Counted from the first letter of the stretch, positions 46,591-58,443 are shown. The stretch is DNA of 64,000 bases from Marsupella aquatica (GCA_973895155.1 OZ316892.1:4154001-4218000), one strand, 5' to 3'. Program-made: numbers and translations. The notes: generated from the sequence alone by a model not told the origin.

Positions 46591-49557
46591 TCACGACACC
46601 GGTGGTGGATCCTTAATGGACGCCCCCAACGCTTCCTCCTCAGCCATTGCCGTAGGTTCATTCTCTGACAGATTACCTGCCCTTGACTGAGTCAACTCTC
46701 CATCGGCCTGACTGGGTCCACCTTCGGCTTCAGCCTCGACACCGGCCTCGGCAATACCCACGGCTTCGGCCTCAGCCACTCCCACGGCTTCGGCCTCCCC
46801 TTCCCCTAGGGTAGTTGGATCCTTAGCCGTGACCCTGTCTGGGGTCGGTGCTGGGTCTACCTCCTTGATCACCACGGCCTGTGAAGTCGTATTACTCCTT
46901 GACCCTGAAGGTTTCCGCTTCTTCTTCGTTGGTGGCTCGGCAGCTGGTCCCTTCCCCTTCCCACTTACTTCCGGCACTGGTGCAGGTGGCGCGGCTTGTC
47001 CTTCGGCAATTACCACCCCTGGTAACTGGTTTGTCCCAACGGGAGATGGACCTGCTGCAGCTAAGCATTTAAATACTGCGGCTTGTTTCTTCAGCCGCTC
47101 TGTTTGGTTGTCGGCCCGCCGCTGTAGGTTCTCCATCTTCCTCGTGATTTCCTCCAACTCCTCTTGGGTTTCATCCAGGTCCTTACGTGCCCCCTCCAGC
47201 TCGTTTTTGGCCTCCTCCTGCTCCCTGTGGAAAAAGGGTCCTACCTCCAACTCCTCTCCAAAGATGCCGAGCGCAAGTTCCCCACACATCTCACCATACT
47301 CCATGGCTCTATTCTTAGCGTAGGTGGAGTAAGTAGAAGTGATCGGCATCGCCCATCGTGGCCTCTGCTCCCAAGCCGTCCTGCGGATCTCTTCAATCGT
47401 GGCTAGAGGTTTGCTTCCTTTTTCGGCTAGCCGCCTGATGTCCTCCGGCCAATCTCCTCCTGGTAAATCCTTTTCCTTAGCCATGGCGGCCTCCTCCTCC
47501 TGCTTGATTCGCTCCTGAAATTCCTGCACCGTCTGTTTTATGCCGTCGAAGCTCGGGGGAGCAACATCTGGTGGGGGAGACTCAGGGCTACTCTGCTGGT
47601 TGGGGTCCCCTCGCACTACCCTTCGAAGTGTGGGGACAAACCGGCCACAGGTCCTTACTCCTGGAACGTGATGGTCCGACCCATAGCCGGAATTATCATG
47701 GCTGCAGTCCTCCACTGCCTCCTCTACCTCTTGGACGTCCGGCTTCTCCCTCTCCTCTTCGTCGGTAGGAGCTTCAGGCAATTCTGCCTCAGATTCGGAG
47801 CTTGAGGTTCCCACGTACATTCGAACACCTGGCTTGGATTCCGGCCTGATTCTCTCCTTGTCTCCAGCAAAGGGGTTTTCTCTTGTGAGCCGGTGTAGGC
47901 CTACCTCTGTAGTAGTGTCCTGCATTATTGCCGTTGCCGTTGTTGTTGCCGATGCCAATTTCTTTTCTTTCTCCAGTAGTTTCAGCAGACTCTGCATGCC
48001 TGGTTGGTGCATCGGCAAGTCTTCCTTCCTGGGCCTAAACACCTGCTCGATCGTAGGACTAACAGGTGGTTGAGGCTTCTCAGCCAACGGCCTCGGCGTT
48101 GGAGCTTCCTCGGGTGCCCTTACCTGCAGGGGAAGTACCGGGGCAAAAGTCTGACCTCTGGCATACCGGCACAACAGCGGCATGTGATAGCCAAGCCGCG
48201 ACACGCTCCCCATGCCGATTACCTGCTGCTCCTCCTTTAAGATCTTCTTCAATTGGTTGAGGAGGTACCCGTTGTAGTCCCGGCTTGGGTCTGGCCTTTC
48301 TACCAGATAGACCTGTGCCTTCCCGATCTCTGTCCTCGGCAAGTTACAATGCATGGTCACCCGCAAGAAGTCGATCATCTCTCCTATGTGCGGGTTGGTG
48401 CAGGTGTTCCGGAAGAAGCCATTCTTCGTTGATGGCCCGGGGAACGATCGGAACTCCTTGTCAGGCAGGGTCTTCCTGGTATCAACTTTGGTCTTATTGC
48501 CTATCGGCAAGCCAAACACTTCGGCAATTACCTTGGGAGTAAGATAGAAATCCTTCCCATATATCCTCGTGCAATTGGTCTCGGGTTCCCATGACCCCAC
48601 GAATTCTAATAGGTCTAACTCCGGTACCTCCGGCTTCAGCCATGGTAATCTTACAAAGGCCTCCAAGCCGGATCCGGCCATGAAGCCTTGGTACTTCTTG
48701 GTCTACATGGCCGTAAAGCATGCATCCTCCTCCCGTGCAAAATGTAGTTGCACCTCCACCGGTAGGGTTGCCGCCCAGCCCTTCCAGGTGTCATCCCTGG
48801 TTGGAATGGCCTTGATGGGATCGACCTCCTCCTCTTCGGCTTCTCCCTGCCTCCTGCTCTGCTGCTCGGCTGGCCTCTTTGGTGCCGCCGACCTCGTTCT
48901 TTTTGCCGGGGTGGCTTCATCGTTGACGGCCCCCTTCCTCTTCATCTCTGCTGCCATGGAGGTTTCTCCTAGCACCGTTGCCTGGGTCCACCTTTCCGTG
49001 CTACCCTTTAATTCCCAGTGTATGTCGTTGCAGTTCTTGATGGCCTCTCAGATGCCGACGACGCTGTCTTTGCAAAACAGAAGATCGTCGAGTTGATTGG
49101 AAGTAGGCGTCCACAGGAACTCGTCCTTGATGAGTTCGCCTCCTAAGAAAGCCGTCTTCTGCAGCTCCCACAATCGAGCGAGCTCCTGCCGTTCTCGAGC
49201 TGCCCTTTCTGACTCCTCGTCCTCGTAAGTCTTGATGTACTCAGTTGCCCGTTCGAACAGGCATCCCCAGAAATGTGCCGCTTGATTGACGTTGCTCATA
49301 CCCTCCTTAGGTCGATCGTCGGTATCTATTCTCTCCCCGAGTGCTTGCCTAAGCAGCTGACAGTAGTTGGCCTCCCGTAGTCGTCTGCCTAGTTCGTGCT
49401 CGCAAATGAGCCACCATCTCCTGCAAGCGCTCCTTACCCCTCTCCTCTGCCGGTCCTTCTTCCCGTTGATCCTTCCTAGCCGCCGACGCTTAACGCGCCC
49501 TAACCCTAATCGGGTTTTCACCCTCAGCCTTACCTCCGGCCTCTGCCCGGGTTCCAT
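46591..49557 (-). pseudogene. gag / plant-mobile-domain-like long frame with two stops
   Basis: From the ATG at 49557 one reading frame runs 989 codons, broken only by TGA at 49048-49050 and TAG at 48703-48705. The N-terminal 170 codons are basic then helical (AHFWGCLFERATEYIKTYED). A region around codons 250-470 (LDLLEFVGSWEPETNCTRIY, LTPKVIAEVFGLPIGN, YNGYLLNQLKKILKEEQQ) resembles plant-mobile-domain-like ORFs found in front of large plant Ty3/gypsy elements. A coiled coil (KNELEGARKDLDETQEELEE) and an NLS-like PPTKKKRKPSGSR follow, with an A/E-rich tail. No protease or pol motif. Likely a retroelement ORF fragment picked up by or inserted in the CACTA; I could not find LTRs. Confidence 0.55.
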
Positions 49558-50539
49558 GGTTGCCCCTAATTGTTTATATTTTCCTTGTTTTGTCCCTATA
49601 CTAAGGTGTTCCTAGGGTGCCTTCCTGCTTTACCCACTTAACCGGCCGAGTGATTCCTGTCTAGGCATCACAACTACTTTTAGGCCTTGCTTAGTAATTG
49701 CAGAATTCATGTAGGACCATGACCACTTCTTTATCACTGATAGCCATGTCCCTGCAACAACATGTGTAGTCTCTGGAGTGATGTCCTGAACTACAGTGCC
49801 ATGGAGCTCAGAGAATCGTTTCTATACAGTTGGCCAATGCACTTTGGTCAACCCATGCTGGCCATGGACCAAAATCGCTCTGACCCCTATAAACCTCGCT
49901 GTAAACACTGCTGGGTGGTCACACTTTCTACGTTTACCAGGCTCCATGTACACACACCCTACGTGATGACAGTGAATTTTGGAAGAATGGGTTCACCTGA
50001 CAATACAAGGATAACAAAATTCCTGCTTTTTGAGTTGATCTGGCCCACTGGTGCTCAGGTACGATTTTGATAGGTACAAGGGATATGTGAACAATACGTA
50101 CTAGGCACCTGCACGGATGCAGGACATTGTTTGAATATATACTACAAAATCCATATCCATGGTGAAATGAAGTGCAACCAACTTGTCATGGCACATACAT
50201 ATTTTGTTGTAAAGGAGGATACATTCAATGACAAACTTATAGGGCAATTTGATTAATTGCATGCCTGATAATTTATACGCTTACAACTTAGAAGTCCTGT
50301 TTTAATTTAGCAGTCTGATGAAAGTGTTTATGAAAATGACCACTCAGCCTAAATACTTCCAAGAAGGCTTGTAAGGATAAGTTTGTATAGGCATGTACCC
50401 AGCCACTGACGCCAGAGCACAAGATAAGTGCTGCCTATATAAACTCGCCTACCCAACTCCTTTTCAAAATTGGAATCTCTGCAATCTCAAAAAATAGTAC
50501 ATCCACATCAGGTGCACTGTGCATGTATAATGTTCAGCT
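49558..50539. other. spacer without recognised genes
   Basis: AT-rich sequence between the gag-like frame and the PHD gene. No frame with protein-like character; includes the probable 3' untranslated region of the PHD gene at its right end. Confidence 0.5.
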
Positions 50540-51220
50540 TCACAGCCAAGATATGTGATCTCTCACAGGAGTGCGCGAGGTAGGATCAATGGCATGGCGA
50601 TGACAATAAAATATCCATCGATCAACACCATGTGCAGAGTGATCATAGATTTCTCTATCACAAGCATAACCCTCTGCTTGATGATCTTTCAGGCAATGAT
50701 AGTGCCACATAGTGGGACACCTAGCATAGTGGACTATGTCAGTCCAGTAGTCATCATCATGCTCACCACATGCCTTGCACCTATGAAGTGGGCAAGCTGT
50801 GGCATGAGCAGGCAAACACTCAAAACAGAAAAATCTCACACAAAAACGGTCTGGACATTTCCTAACATTTGCTGTAGCATCAACAGAGCCCTCATAGGAC
50901 CCCAACTTCCCACACTGTGCACACTTAGCCTGCTTCTCCAAACAATCAGTGCACATCCAGTCTCCCTGGTGTGTTGACGGGAGGCCCACCCCTGGACAGT
51001 TGTTTTCTGCAGCAAGGTCAGACTCCGGGTTGAGGTGGAAATGCCTCATGCAAGGGCCCTCACAAATGACCAGGCCCCCACCATCATCACAAATGGCACA
51101 ACAATGAGCTGCCTTCTGGAAAATCTGACTTGCAGAGAAGTTAGTAGCATCTGCCCCAAGTACACCTGTGTTTCTCACCTCTGTCACACGCTTTTTGGCT
51201 TGAATTTTAGGCCGTGCCAT
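50540..51220 (-). CDS. EDM2-like PHD-finger protein carried by the CACTA element
   Basis: An uninterrupted 226-residue frame. After a basic N-terminus comes a PHD finger (C41, C44, C53, C57, H62, C90, C93; 'CAICDDGGGLVICEGPCMRH'), then an extended PHD-type Cys/His array (C100-C103, C122, C127, C132-C135, C143PLH, C148-C151, C168PTMWHYHC) and a closing 'IFYCHRHAIDPTSRTPVRDH'. This order and the final 'YCxxHxID...TPxRDH' signature are those of plant EDM2, a nuclear protein that binds histone-tail marks and controls intronic heterochromatin and transposon-linked transcription. The N-terminal part of EDM2 and its C-terminal methyltransferase-like half are missing, so it is a stand-alone reader module. 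The start follows three 72-bp repeats. Similarity is judged by motif order, not alignment. Confidence 0.65.
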   Translation of the reverse strand: MARPKIQAKKRVTEVRNTGVLGADATNFSASQIFQKAAHCCAICDDGGGLVICEGPCMRHFHLNPESDLAAENNCPGVGLPSTHQGDWMCTDCLEKQAKCAQCGKLGSYEGSVDATANVRKCPDRFCVRFFCFECLPAHATACPLHRCKACGEHDDDYWTDIVHYARCPTMWHYHCLKDHQAEGYACDREIYDHSAHGVDRWIFYCHRHAIDPTSRTPVRDHISWL

Positions 51221-51232
51221 GCCTGCGCATGA

Positions 51233-51448
51233 GATAGACTCTACAATTTAGCAGACTGCACAGAAAGTAAAATATATTTAGCATTTAAGGTACAAAGGCA
51301 TTTAGATAGACTCTACAATTTAGCAGACTGCACAGAAAGTAAAATATATTTAGCATTTAAGGTACAAAGGCATTTAGATAGACTCTACAATTTAGCAGAC
51401 TGCACAGAAAGTAAAATATATTTAGCATTTAAGGTACAAAGGCATTTG
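51233..51448 (-). repeat. three perfect 72-bp tandem repeats directly upstream of the PHD start
   Basis: Units start GATAGACTCTACAATTTAGC at 51233, 51305 and 51377 and appear identical. They begin 12 bp upstream of the PHD ATG, so they form its leader or proximal promoter. Identity of all three means a recent expansion. Confidence 0.9.
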
Positions 51449-52062
51449 CTACTGCAATGAATTGGAATGGCCACACAAGGATGCAGAGCACACATACTTT
51501 TGGTATGTTGAGCCCACACACAAAACTGATCCCCTAATACAATTTCTCCACCAACACCTCAATTTTAATTGTGGCTATGATTCACCAAAGGAGATCTGCA
51601 ACAACATTTCATGCATTTGAATCACATACAATAGTCGTGACATGTAAATCAGGCATTCTTCGAAGAGGATTGGTATGAAGCAGTGTCATAAGGGTTGAAA
51701 TTTATACATCCTAAATAGGTTATGATAGTGGCTGAGACAAATAAGTGAGGCATAAATCATTTTGCATATTATCACATGGCCCATTAATTCATTCAACGTT
51801 GCAATGTTCACCAGGTTAAAGCAGTCATGAAAGCAGTCTTTCAATAGAGACTTTTATGCGAGTTTGCTAGCCTCTTAAATTAGGATATTTTGCTTAGTGC
51901 AGGCATAATAGGATATAAGTTATGTACTGTTGACCCTAAACCCTGGACCCAAAATTGCTCATACATCAAAATTTTAAGTAAATATCCTCTGTGTTGAAGT
52001 CAGAGTGTTAAGCTATAGGTCAATGGTATCTGGTCTGTGCATGCGGTGTGACAAGTGGTCCT
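51449..52062. other. spacer without recognised genes
   Basis: AT-rich; no protein-like frame. Probably upstream regulatory sequence of the PHD gene or an intron joining it to the Cys-rich frame at 52063. Confidence 0.4.
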
Positions 52063-52512
52063 CTAGAGCATGTGATCCAAACATGTGTAGACACCAAAGT
52101 CACCGGTGGTGGGGTCTGGGAGGGCAGGACAAGTGACATCACCAGGCACACTGCAGGATGGCGAGTGGTTCCAGATGATACATTGTGCTCTGTGCAAAAA
52201 TCGGCATCCAAGAGAACGGTCATCCAATTCTGGGCCAGAAGCCCTACAGGCAGGACAATCATATTGGCAACTGTGTACACACCCTTGGCACCTAATTTGT
52301 GGCGGGTCATGTACAAGAGACACAAATACCAAGGATGTCGGGAAGGGTACTGAAGCAGGTAGAGGCCGGCTGTAGTTGTTCCTGGAAACAACAGGGTACT
52401 CAAAGTACCATGCAGACTGGGCTGGAAGGATCCCAAGTCTGACATACTCAAGGCGCAACATCTCTGCCTTGCGTGCAAGTCGCACATGTTCAGCGTTGCG
52501 GGTCCTCACCAT
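52063..52512 (-). CDS. Cys-rich open frame of unknown nature
   Basis: A 149-codon frame starting MVRTRNAEHVRLARKAEMLR, with a charged helix-like N-terminus and a Cys cluster (CQGCVHSCQYDCPACRASG) plus further Cys/His pairs that could bind zinc. It may be an upstream exon of the PHD gene or an unrelated exon. An overlapping frame of similar length exists, so a chance frame cannot be excluded. I recognise no family. Confidence 0.25.
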   Translation of the reverse strand: MVRTRNAEHVRLARKAEMLRLEYVRLGILPAQSAWYFEYPVVSRNNYSRPLPASVPFPTSLVFVSLVHDPPQIRCQGCVHSCQYDCPACRASGPELDDRSLGCRFLHRAQCIIWNHSPSCSVPGDVTCPALPDPTTGDFGVYTCLDHML

Positions 52513-55500
52513 AAGTGTTGCTTTCGTTGTGATGTCCTCTGTTCACGTCCTTTGATGAGCAAGGTGAGCAGGAGGTCGACTTGCCTCGCCAACAGCAACC
52601 ACCTAAACTAATCAGTTCCCACTCATTGTCTTGGTTCCAACTACAGGTCATAGTATACACATAGCATGAAACGTGCATAGTACATATTTGATTCTGAGTT
52701 TATGAGTTTCCTAAGACAAAGAGCTTGGTGATAAACCCATATTCTCGACGGACATGTATATCAATCATATTAAATTCCTGTTTTTTCATCCAGAAAGACC
52801 GAAAGTCTCACCTTGCAGGTTGCAGCAGAGAGAAAATTCACTGGTTGTCGTGTTGTGCAAGTGAACCTCCACTGATGCCCCGGTGTAGCCCCTCAGATGC
52901 AGGTGACACTTACCAACTCCCAAGTTGCCTGGTCTAACAGAAAATGCTTATATCTTCATAACTTTATAGAGCAAGTACATGATCACATACTTCTGGATCT
53001 ATTCATATTTGGAACTCTTGCCAACTACAACTCCCATTATGCACAAGCTCACATCAACAGAGAAAGATACAGAATGCATACTTACTATGGCTCTAAGCAC
53101 CTTCACTACCTTGTTGAACCCAGTCCTGAAGTCTTTTCAGCGTGTTTGTTGTGCTGTCTCCTTTGGCACCCAACACCTTAGTCCTTGATGTAACAGAATG
53201 CGATTTTACAAGTTAGATGCTTTGGAACCTTCTATGGTCTTAGCTGAATTGATGTCATCGTAAGTGGTGAAAGACAAGGAAGACGAAAGCTGGTTGAAGA
53301 GCTGTGGACAACACACTAGCATGAAGTGCTTCAACCAATCCACTGCCAAACGGAACTCTTACACAGTCACATTCTTTCAATAAACAGAAACTCAGTCAAA
53401 CTTCATAATCAAAGTACAGACTCTGAAGGACCAAAGGAGGATGTTGTGAGTTTCTCTGTTGTTTAATGTGTTACCCTTCTAGTTTCGAAGTTAGCAAATG
53501 CTGAATAATGTGTCTACCAGATCTTCGAAAAGAAGCCCACCACAATTAAGAACTTCGGTATCTGGGTGAGGTATCAAAGTTGTACAGGTTATCCCAACAT
53601 GTACAAGAAATATCGTGATACCACATTAAACAACCACACAGCAGATGTATGATGAGATGGCTTCTTGTCATAGAGTTCGGTTCCCTGCATCCAGATCATC
53701 AAGACTACAACAGTCCCTGTCTCTCTGTGCAAGCGAGAAAGTACCAAGCAGTTCCATGATTCAAAGATCAAGTTCCCCTTGACGTACCGCAAGATTCAAC
53801 CTCCATCGCGAAAGCTAAAGACGACTTACAAGGCCACCAAGCCCAACACATTTGTTTGAGTAGTGCGGGTGCAGGTTCCCAATTTTGAAACAATTTGGCT
53901 CATTTTATGTCCCGAGGGACTCCAGGAGTTTATGTATTGAGTTTCTAGGTCAAGATGCTTAATATAAGGAAATTCAATTATCACTTCGTTCCCAACTTCT
54001 ATTAATTGAATATACACAAGCTGGAAGCAAGAAGACAAGCCACAATCTAGCATCTTAGCCAAACACAATCGTCCCGACAAAGCAAAACTCAGCTAGACAG
54101 AAGTCACTCGGATCCACAGAAAATTGAAGATTCACCTCCAAGCCGGAGGCCGATCACTTCAGTACAGCAGCTTCTGGATGGAAGAAACTCTGCTCAGCCC
54201 CACAGAAACACAAATGTTAAGGCTCCAAGTCAGAGCTCACAAACAGAAACTCAGATAAATAACATTCAAAATCTGTCCAGGTTTGTGCAAAGTGTACATA
54301 TTCATTCTTCTGGAATGAACACGCAATCCATAAGAACGAAATTAGGAAGGCAAGCGCACAGGCCACCGAGAAAAGTAAAGGATGCATGTGTTAGTGGGGA
54401 GGGATCTTAGCAAAAACAGGGGAAAGCAAGGGAACTTGTTGCTAAAATCAGCTGAACGATTGCACGGTTCCTATAAATTTAGTGGACCTTAAGGCCGTCT
54501 GTTCACCCCCCCACCCCACCGCCAGAGCACGGGGCACAAGGCATGTTCTGATACAGGGAGGAGCGAAACAGTCATGTCAAGCAAGAAGTGTGGAGAGACC
54601 AATCAGTAAGCAAAAATAGGGGAGAACATACATACATCAGCAACAGCAGGAAACAAGAAAGATGATTTCGGGTGGCATCTTAGGGTCGGGGACACCACTG
54701 CAACACCGGGACTTAGGATATGACTAAATGTAAGCTACATAGTCCTCCGTTCTCTTCAACAATTACCTTAAACAGTGAAGTAATCTAAATGGATGTTGAT
54801 CAAAATCAATTGCAACTACGCGGCCCTTGGTTCTGCTGCGGCTACAGCAGCCAAGAGAACAGCTCAGAGCCTTGATTGAAGACTGTGCTCTCAAACTAAG
54901 CTAAAGACAAAGAGATATAGAGAGAGACAAAAAAAAGTTGACAGGAGTGCAAAGCGAGAACCCACTCCCGTTCTTTCAACACCCTAAACCCCGCTGCCTG
55001 ACTTAAGTTGCATGGCGACAGAAGCAGTCATTGAAAACTTACCTTGTGATGACAAAAACGCTCTGGGATGGGCTGCTACTCCCAGGACTATCCCACACTC
55101 TTAGCGCCCCGTTGCTATTGAGCCACACTTCAGTTCAGCCGCGCACGCTCAATCTTTGTCATTCAGCTAAGTTCAGCTCCGCAGGGCCTGGACTCACTCT
55201 CATCCAATTTCAGTTGATCAGTATTGCAGCTCTCTGCTCCCAAGAACAGGTCCTTGCGTTTGTTGAGCGCCTCTATAGACTCACTTACCTCCAAAAACAC
55301 TGAAAGTTTTTATCTGCATTACAATGAGCTCTAAAGACCAAAAACATTCCCGCCTAAACTGAAATAGAGTCCGCAACTACAAGCTTTGCAGCTCAACTCT
55401 CTGAGCTCTCCCAGCTCAAAGGTATCAGCATGTTGTACCCACACTTGATCGAACGCTCTTCCAATGCTCGCTAGGTTGATCTTCCAATGCTCACGGTAAG

Positions 55501-57000
55501 CTATGGACACCAAGCTCAGAAGACCGTGGGGAGACAACTAAACTTGCAGCAACGTAGGACCGCAAAGATAGGGATTGCAGCTTTACCTGGGGCGATGCAG
55601 CACCAAGCCGTGCTGCGTAGCAATCCGTAGCAAGAATAGTCCAAATGCAAGCCAAGTGACAAGCTCCTGGTTCTCGATCCCAAGTTGCAACTGAATATCG
55701 AATTCACTCTCCTAGCTTCAAGGAATGAGTATCTATTGAATGTTGAATTAAATTCTCGCAAACTCTTCACAGTGCTTCCCGTAGTGCCTATTGTCGATGC
55801 AACACACAATCACTCTTGATGCCTACTACTCACATTCCCTTTTCTCAATGCAACACACACTCGCTCTTCTTGCCTCCTACTACTCACATTGCCCAACGAT
55901 CAACGAAAGTAGAAGGACAGGACAGGGAGAACCCTTTCGCAGCTCAGGACGGCAAGGCTAGGAGTGTATACACATCGGGCCGCAATAAGGTCCAACCTCA
56001 ACTTCAAAAAGTGCAACGCCAAAACTGGAAGCCGGGTCCAATAACAGTCGTTAGTAGCTAGGATGTTGTAAAACCCCTAAAGTTGCAGCATTGCCATACT
56101 CTACTTCCTCACCCGGTAGCGCTAGGCATTCAACCTCTCTCTTCCAAAGACCTCGATGACCTCCCACCAGCTCAATGACGATGGCACGCAAAGCTTCCGT
56201 TTGGCTTGCAAACCCTTGAGGCAAACCAACTCCCTTGGAGACCCTTCCCAAAACCCTGTGCGAGAGAGAAATGCCGAACGTGAAGACCACTCACTTGTCT
56301 TCCCATTGAAGTGGAGACATTAGTTCACAAAAGAGACACAAAAGTCTATGATTTGCCTAATTTGTTTTTTCCTTTGAAACCAAAGGACTTACGCAATAGT
56401 TATATGTGGGGTGAGTGGTTAGTCACAACTTTGAACCACCCCCTTTGGTGAAAATGTGGCCAAATATTCAGGTATGACCCCACATTACCATTATGAAGTA
56501 CACTTTTTTAGGGTTGGGGTAGTGAAGAGCTGATCATATATATTTAAGTTGGACATTTAAGTTGGACTTATATTGAACATGAAGCATGCATTGGTTGTCA
56601 TATATGAAGGGGGCCGGGGAAACATGGTGGTTTCTGGGGCATGGCAATAAGTAAACCCAACCTACATATGTGAGGCTGAAATTGGGTGATAATTAAGCAC
56701 GCCTTTGGCACGACCAGAAGACGTCGATAGAAAAATTAGAGATTGACTACAAAAAGCATTAAGTTAGGTTAGCAAGCTTTGACAAATCCTTTTTGCAGTT
56801 GAATGGGGCTGGGGCGCGCTTCATGGTGTCTAGATGGGGGTAGGAATAATGATGGAATACTCAGTAATGGCATGGTTTAAAATGGTATGACCAAACTAGA
56901 ATTAAATCTATGTGGAATGACATATGGTGTATCCAAAATCATATGTATTGGGTTAGATCTCATACTTTAAGGTTGAAGGGCTCAAATGTTGTGCTCTCAT
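52513..57000. other. 5' portion of the 21-kb CACTA without recognised genes
   Basis: No convincing frame. It contains a short tandem duplication near 55799-55890 (CCTACTACTCACATT twice) and alternating AT-rich and mixed segments. In CACTA elements the region inside the 5' end carries the promoter and non-coding leader exons, the likeliest role here. Confidence 0.45.
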
Positions 57001-57234
57001 AAGTTGTACTCTAATGTAGAGTCGCTTGTATGACTTCAACCTAATTGCCTTAACTGAGTTATAGTTACAACTTCCCTAAAAGTTGTAAACATGACTCCTC
57101 AAAACTTCACCAAAACTCAGTCAAGAAGGTGTGACTAACATGACACCAATAACCTTGGAGTCGTTGTTTCATGAAGGTCTCGGACAAGTCACATTCTTTG
57201 TGGTCTCAGAAAGGGTGGGTTTCTTCTAGTGATA

Positions 57235-57697
57235 GATCGGAGTTGCGTATCGCCGAAGTTCTATCCATGTTGACGGAATTTTAGTGAGTATCATTGTATC
57301 GGTCACCAGAAAGCTACTTTGGTGTTGGTGAGCATTTATCCTTTTTGTTTATATTTTCATGGTGATGGAGAAGAGCAATTGAGGCAAGATTTGTTGCAAT
57401 CTTGTTAACATGATAAGACCAGAATCCTTTTTGAAGGAGTGGCAGTGGAGATTCAATCCATTGGACTTTGGTTCTAAAAGCTTTTCCATAATCCATGACT
57501 TGGGAATTAATCTTTTCTGTTCATTTTGTTAGTTTATCCATTTGTTTCTCTTTTGTCTGAAGATTTGGTTGAGTGATACTCTTAAGTCTTCAAAATAGTT
57601 ACAATCATTCAATCCATTCCTATTTTGTTCTTAAAGGGATCGAAACCTTGGTCTTTAAGTGAAAAGTGTCACTTTTGATTCTTCCGGCTATACCACA
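57235..57697 (+). repeat. 5' LTR, second segment
   Basis: Continues the 5' LTR after the CACTA element and its ATA duplication (57232-57234). Matches 62584-63044 with about four substitutions by eye. Confidence 0.95.
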
Positions 57698-57703
57698 TCT
57701 TTT

Positions 57704-57723
57704 TGGTGCCGCTGCCGGGGAAC
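57704..57723 (+). promoter_or_regulatory. primer-binding site complementary to tRNA-Asp
   Basis: TGGTGCCGCTGCCGGGGAAC starts seven bases after the LTR. Plant Ty3/gypsy elements of the Tat/Athila type use the 3' end of tRNA-Asp (TGGCGCCGTTGCCGGGGA complement). Two differences from that form are visible. Confidence 0.85.
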
Positions 57724-57910
57724 GGATGAAGGAAGGAGGTTGATGTTCAGGCAGTGAATGCTGAAAAAATTGAAGAGATGAGAAATTGAAATTCTAGGGA
57801 GAAGTTTTGATTTGTGAAGAGAGAAGTGTAATATAGAGTTGAAGGGAATTGTATTGGCTTCAAGGAGGCTTATTTGATTTGGAGAATTGAGAGAAGAAGC
57901 ATATGCAATC

Positions 57911-58117
57911 ATGTCTACGTCAGAAAGTGGGAAGGATTTTAGGTTTGAGAAAAATCCATATACCTTAGAGAACGCCCCAAGATTATTGGTGGGCATGCTA
58001 AGGAAATTGGTTGAGCCTAATGTCACCAACGGAAAGAGGCAGATTCAGGGAGCGTCAGCACAAAAGAGATTGGAGGATTTCAAAGAACCAGGGAAGTGTC
58101 CGGCCAAATTCCAATAA
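57911..58117 (+). CDS. short open frame at the start of the retroelement interior
   Basis: Starts MSTSESGKDFRFEKNPYTLE and ends KEPGKCPAKF. No family recognised; in the place where gag begins. It ends by stop at 58115 and the protease-like frame starts 22 bp later in another frame, so this may be a gag remnant joined to protease by deletion. Confidence 0.35.
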   Translation: MSTSESGKDFRFEKNPYTLENAPRLLVGMLRKLVEPNVTNGKRQIQGASAQKRLEDFKEPGKCPAKFQ

Positions 58118-58138
58118 GCAATCATCAATTCTTTAAGA

Positions 58139-58443
58139 TGGAAGAGGAATTTGAATTTGAAGTGGTAATTGGGGGAATTGTATTGTCCAATGTAGTTATG
58201 GATAAAGGATCCCAAAACAATTTGATGACCACTGAAATTGCTGACAGAGTGGGTATTAGGCAACTGCTACCCACTCCTGAAAGACTGAGAATCAATAATG
58301 GAGAGATAATTAGACCCGAGGGGCTTGTAAGAAATGTTCGAACCCAAATAGGTGATGAGACATTTGAACTAGATTTCTTAATTGTGGATTCCCAGATTTT
58401 TTCCCTTCCCTCAATTTTGTTAAATAGCACCTGGATACATTAG
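58139..58443 (+). pseudogene. retropepsin-like fragment
   Basis: A frame of about 100 codons has the layout of a plant Ty3/gypsy aspartic protease: a beta strand into 'VVMDKGSQNNLMTTEIADRV' (the usual D-x-GS active-site loop, with K in the x position), then 'LRINNGEIIRPEGLVRNV' and 'DFLIVDSQIF...ILLNSTWIH'. It stops where reverse transcriptase would follow. The enzyme would cleave Gag-Pol, but here it is an isolated fragment. Confidence 0.6.

Larger units (their letters stand above)
36174..57231 (-). mobile_element. 21-kb CACTA (En/Spm) element with cargo genes
   Basis: The termini are CACTAGAAGAATCC at 36174 and the inverse of CACTAGAAGAAACC ending at 57231. The 3-bp target duplication ATA (36171-36173 and 57232-57234) is perfect, and removing the element restores the LTR exactly. 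Genes read on the minus strand: TNPA-like (37029-40735), TNP2 (40892-44622), BRCT (45056-45684), a gag-like frame (46591-49557) and PHD (50540-51220). About 4.7 kb at the right end has no clear gene. It belongs to a different CACTA family from the pair at 12247: TIR, subterminal motif and gene order all differ. TNP2 has several stops although the insertion is younger than a ~1%-diverged LTR pair, so it was probably mobilised by another copy's transposase. Confidence 0.93.

Noticed and set aside
45700-49700. Complete LTR retrotransposon nested in the 21-kb CACTA
   Set aside because: A gag-like frame and a purine tract are present, but no LTR pair, primer site or target duplication could be found by eye.
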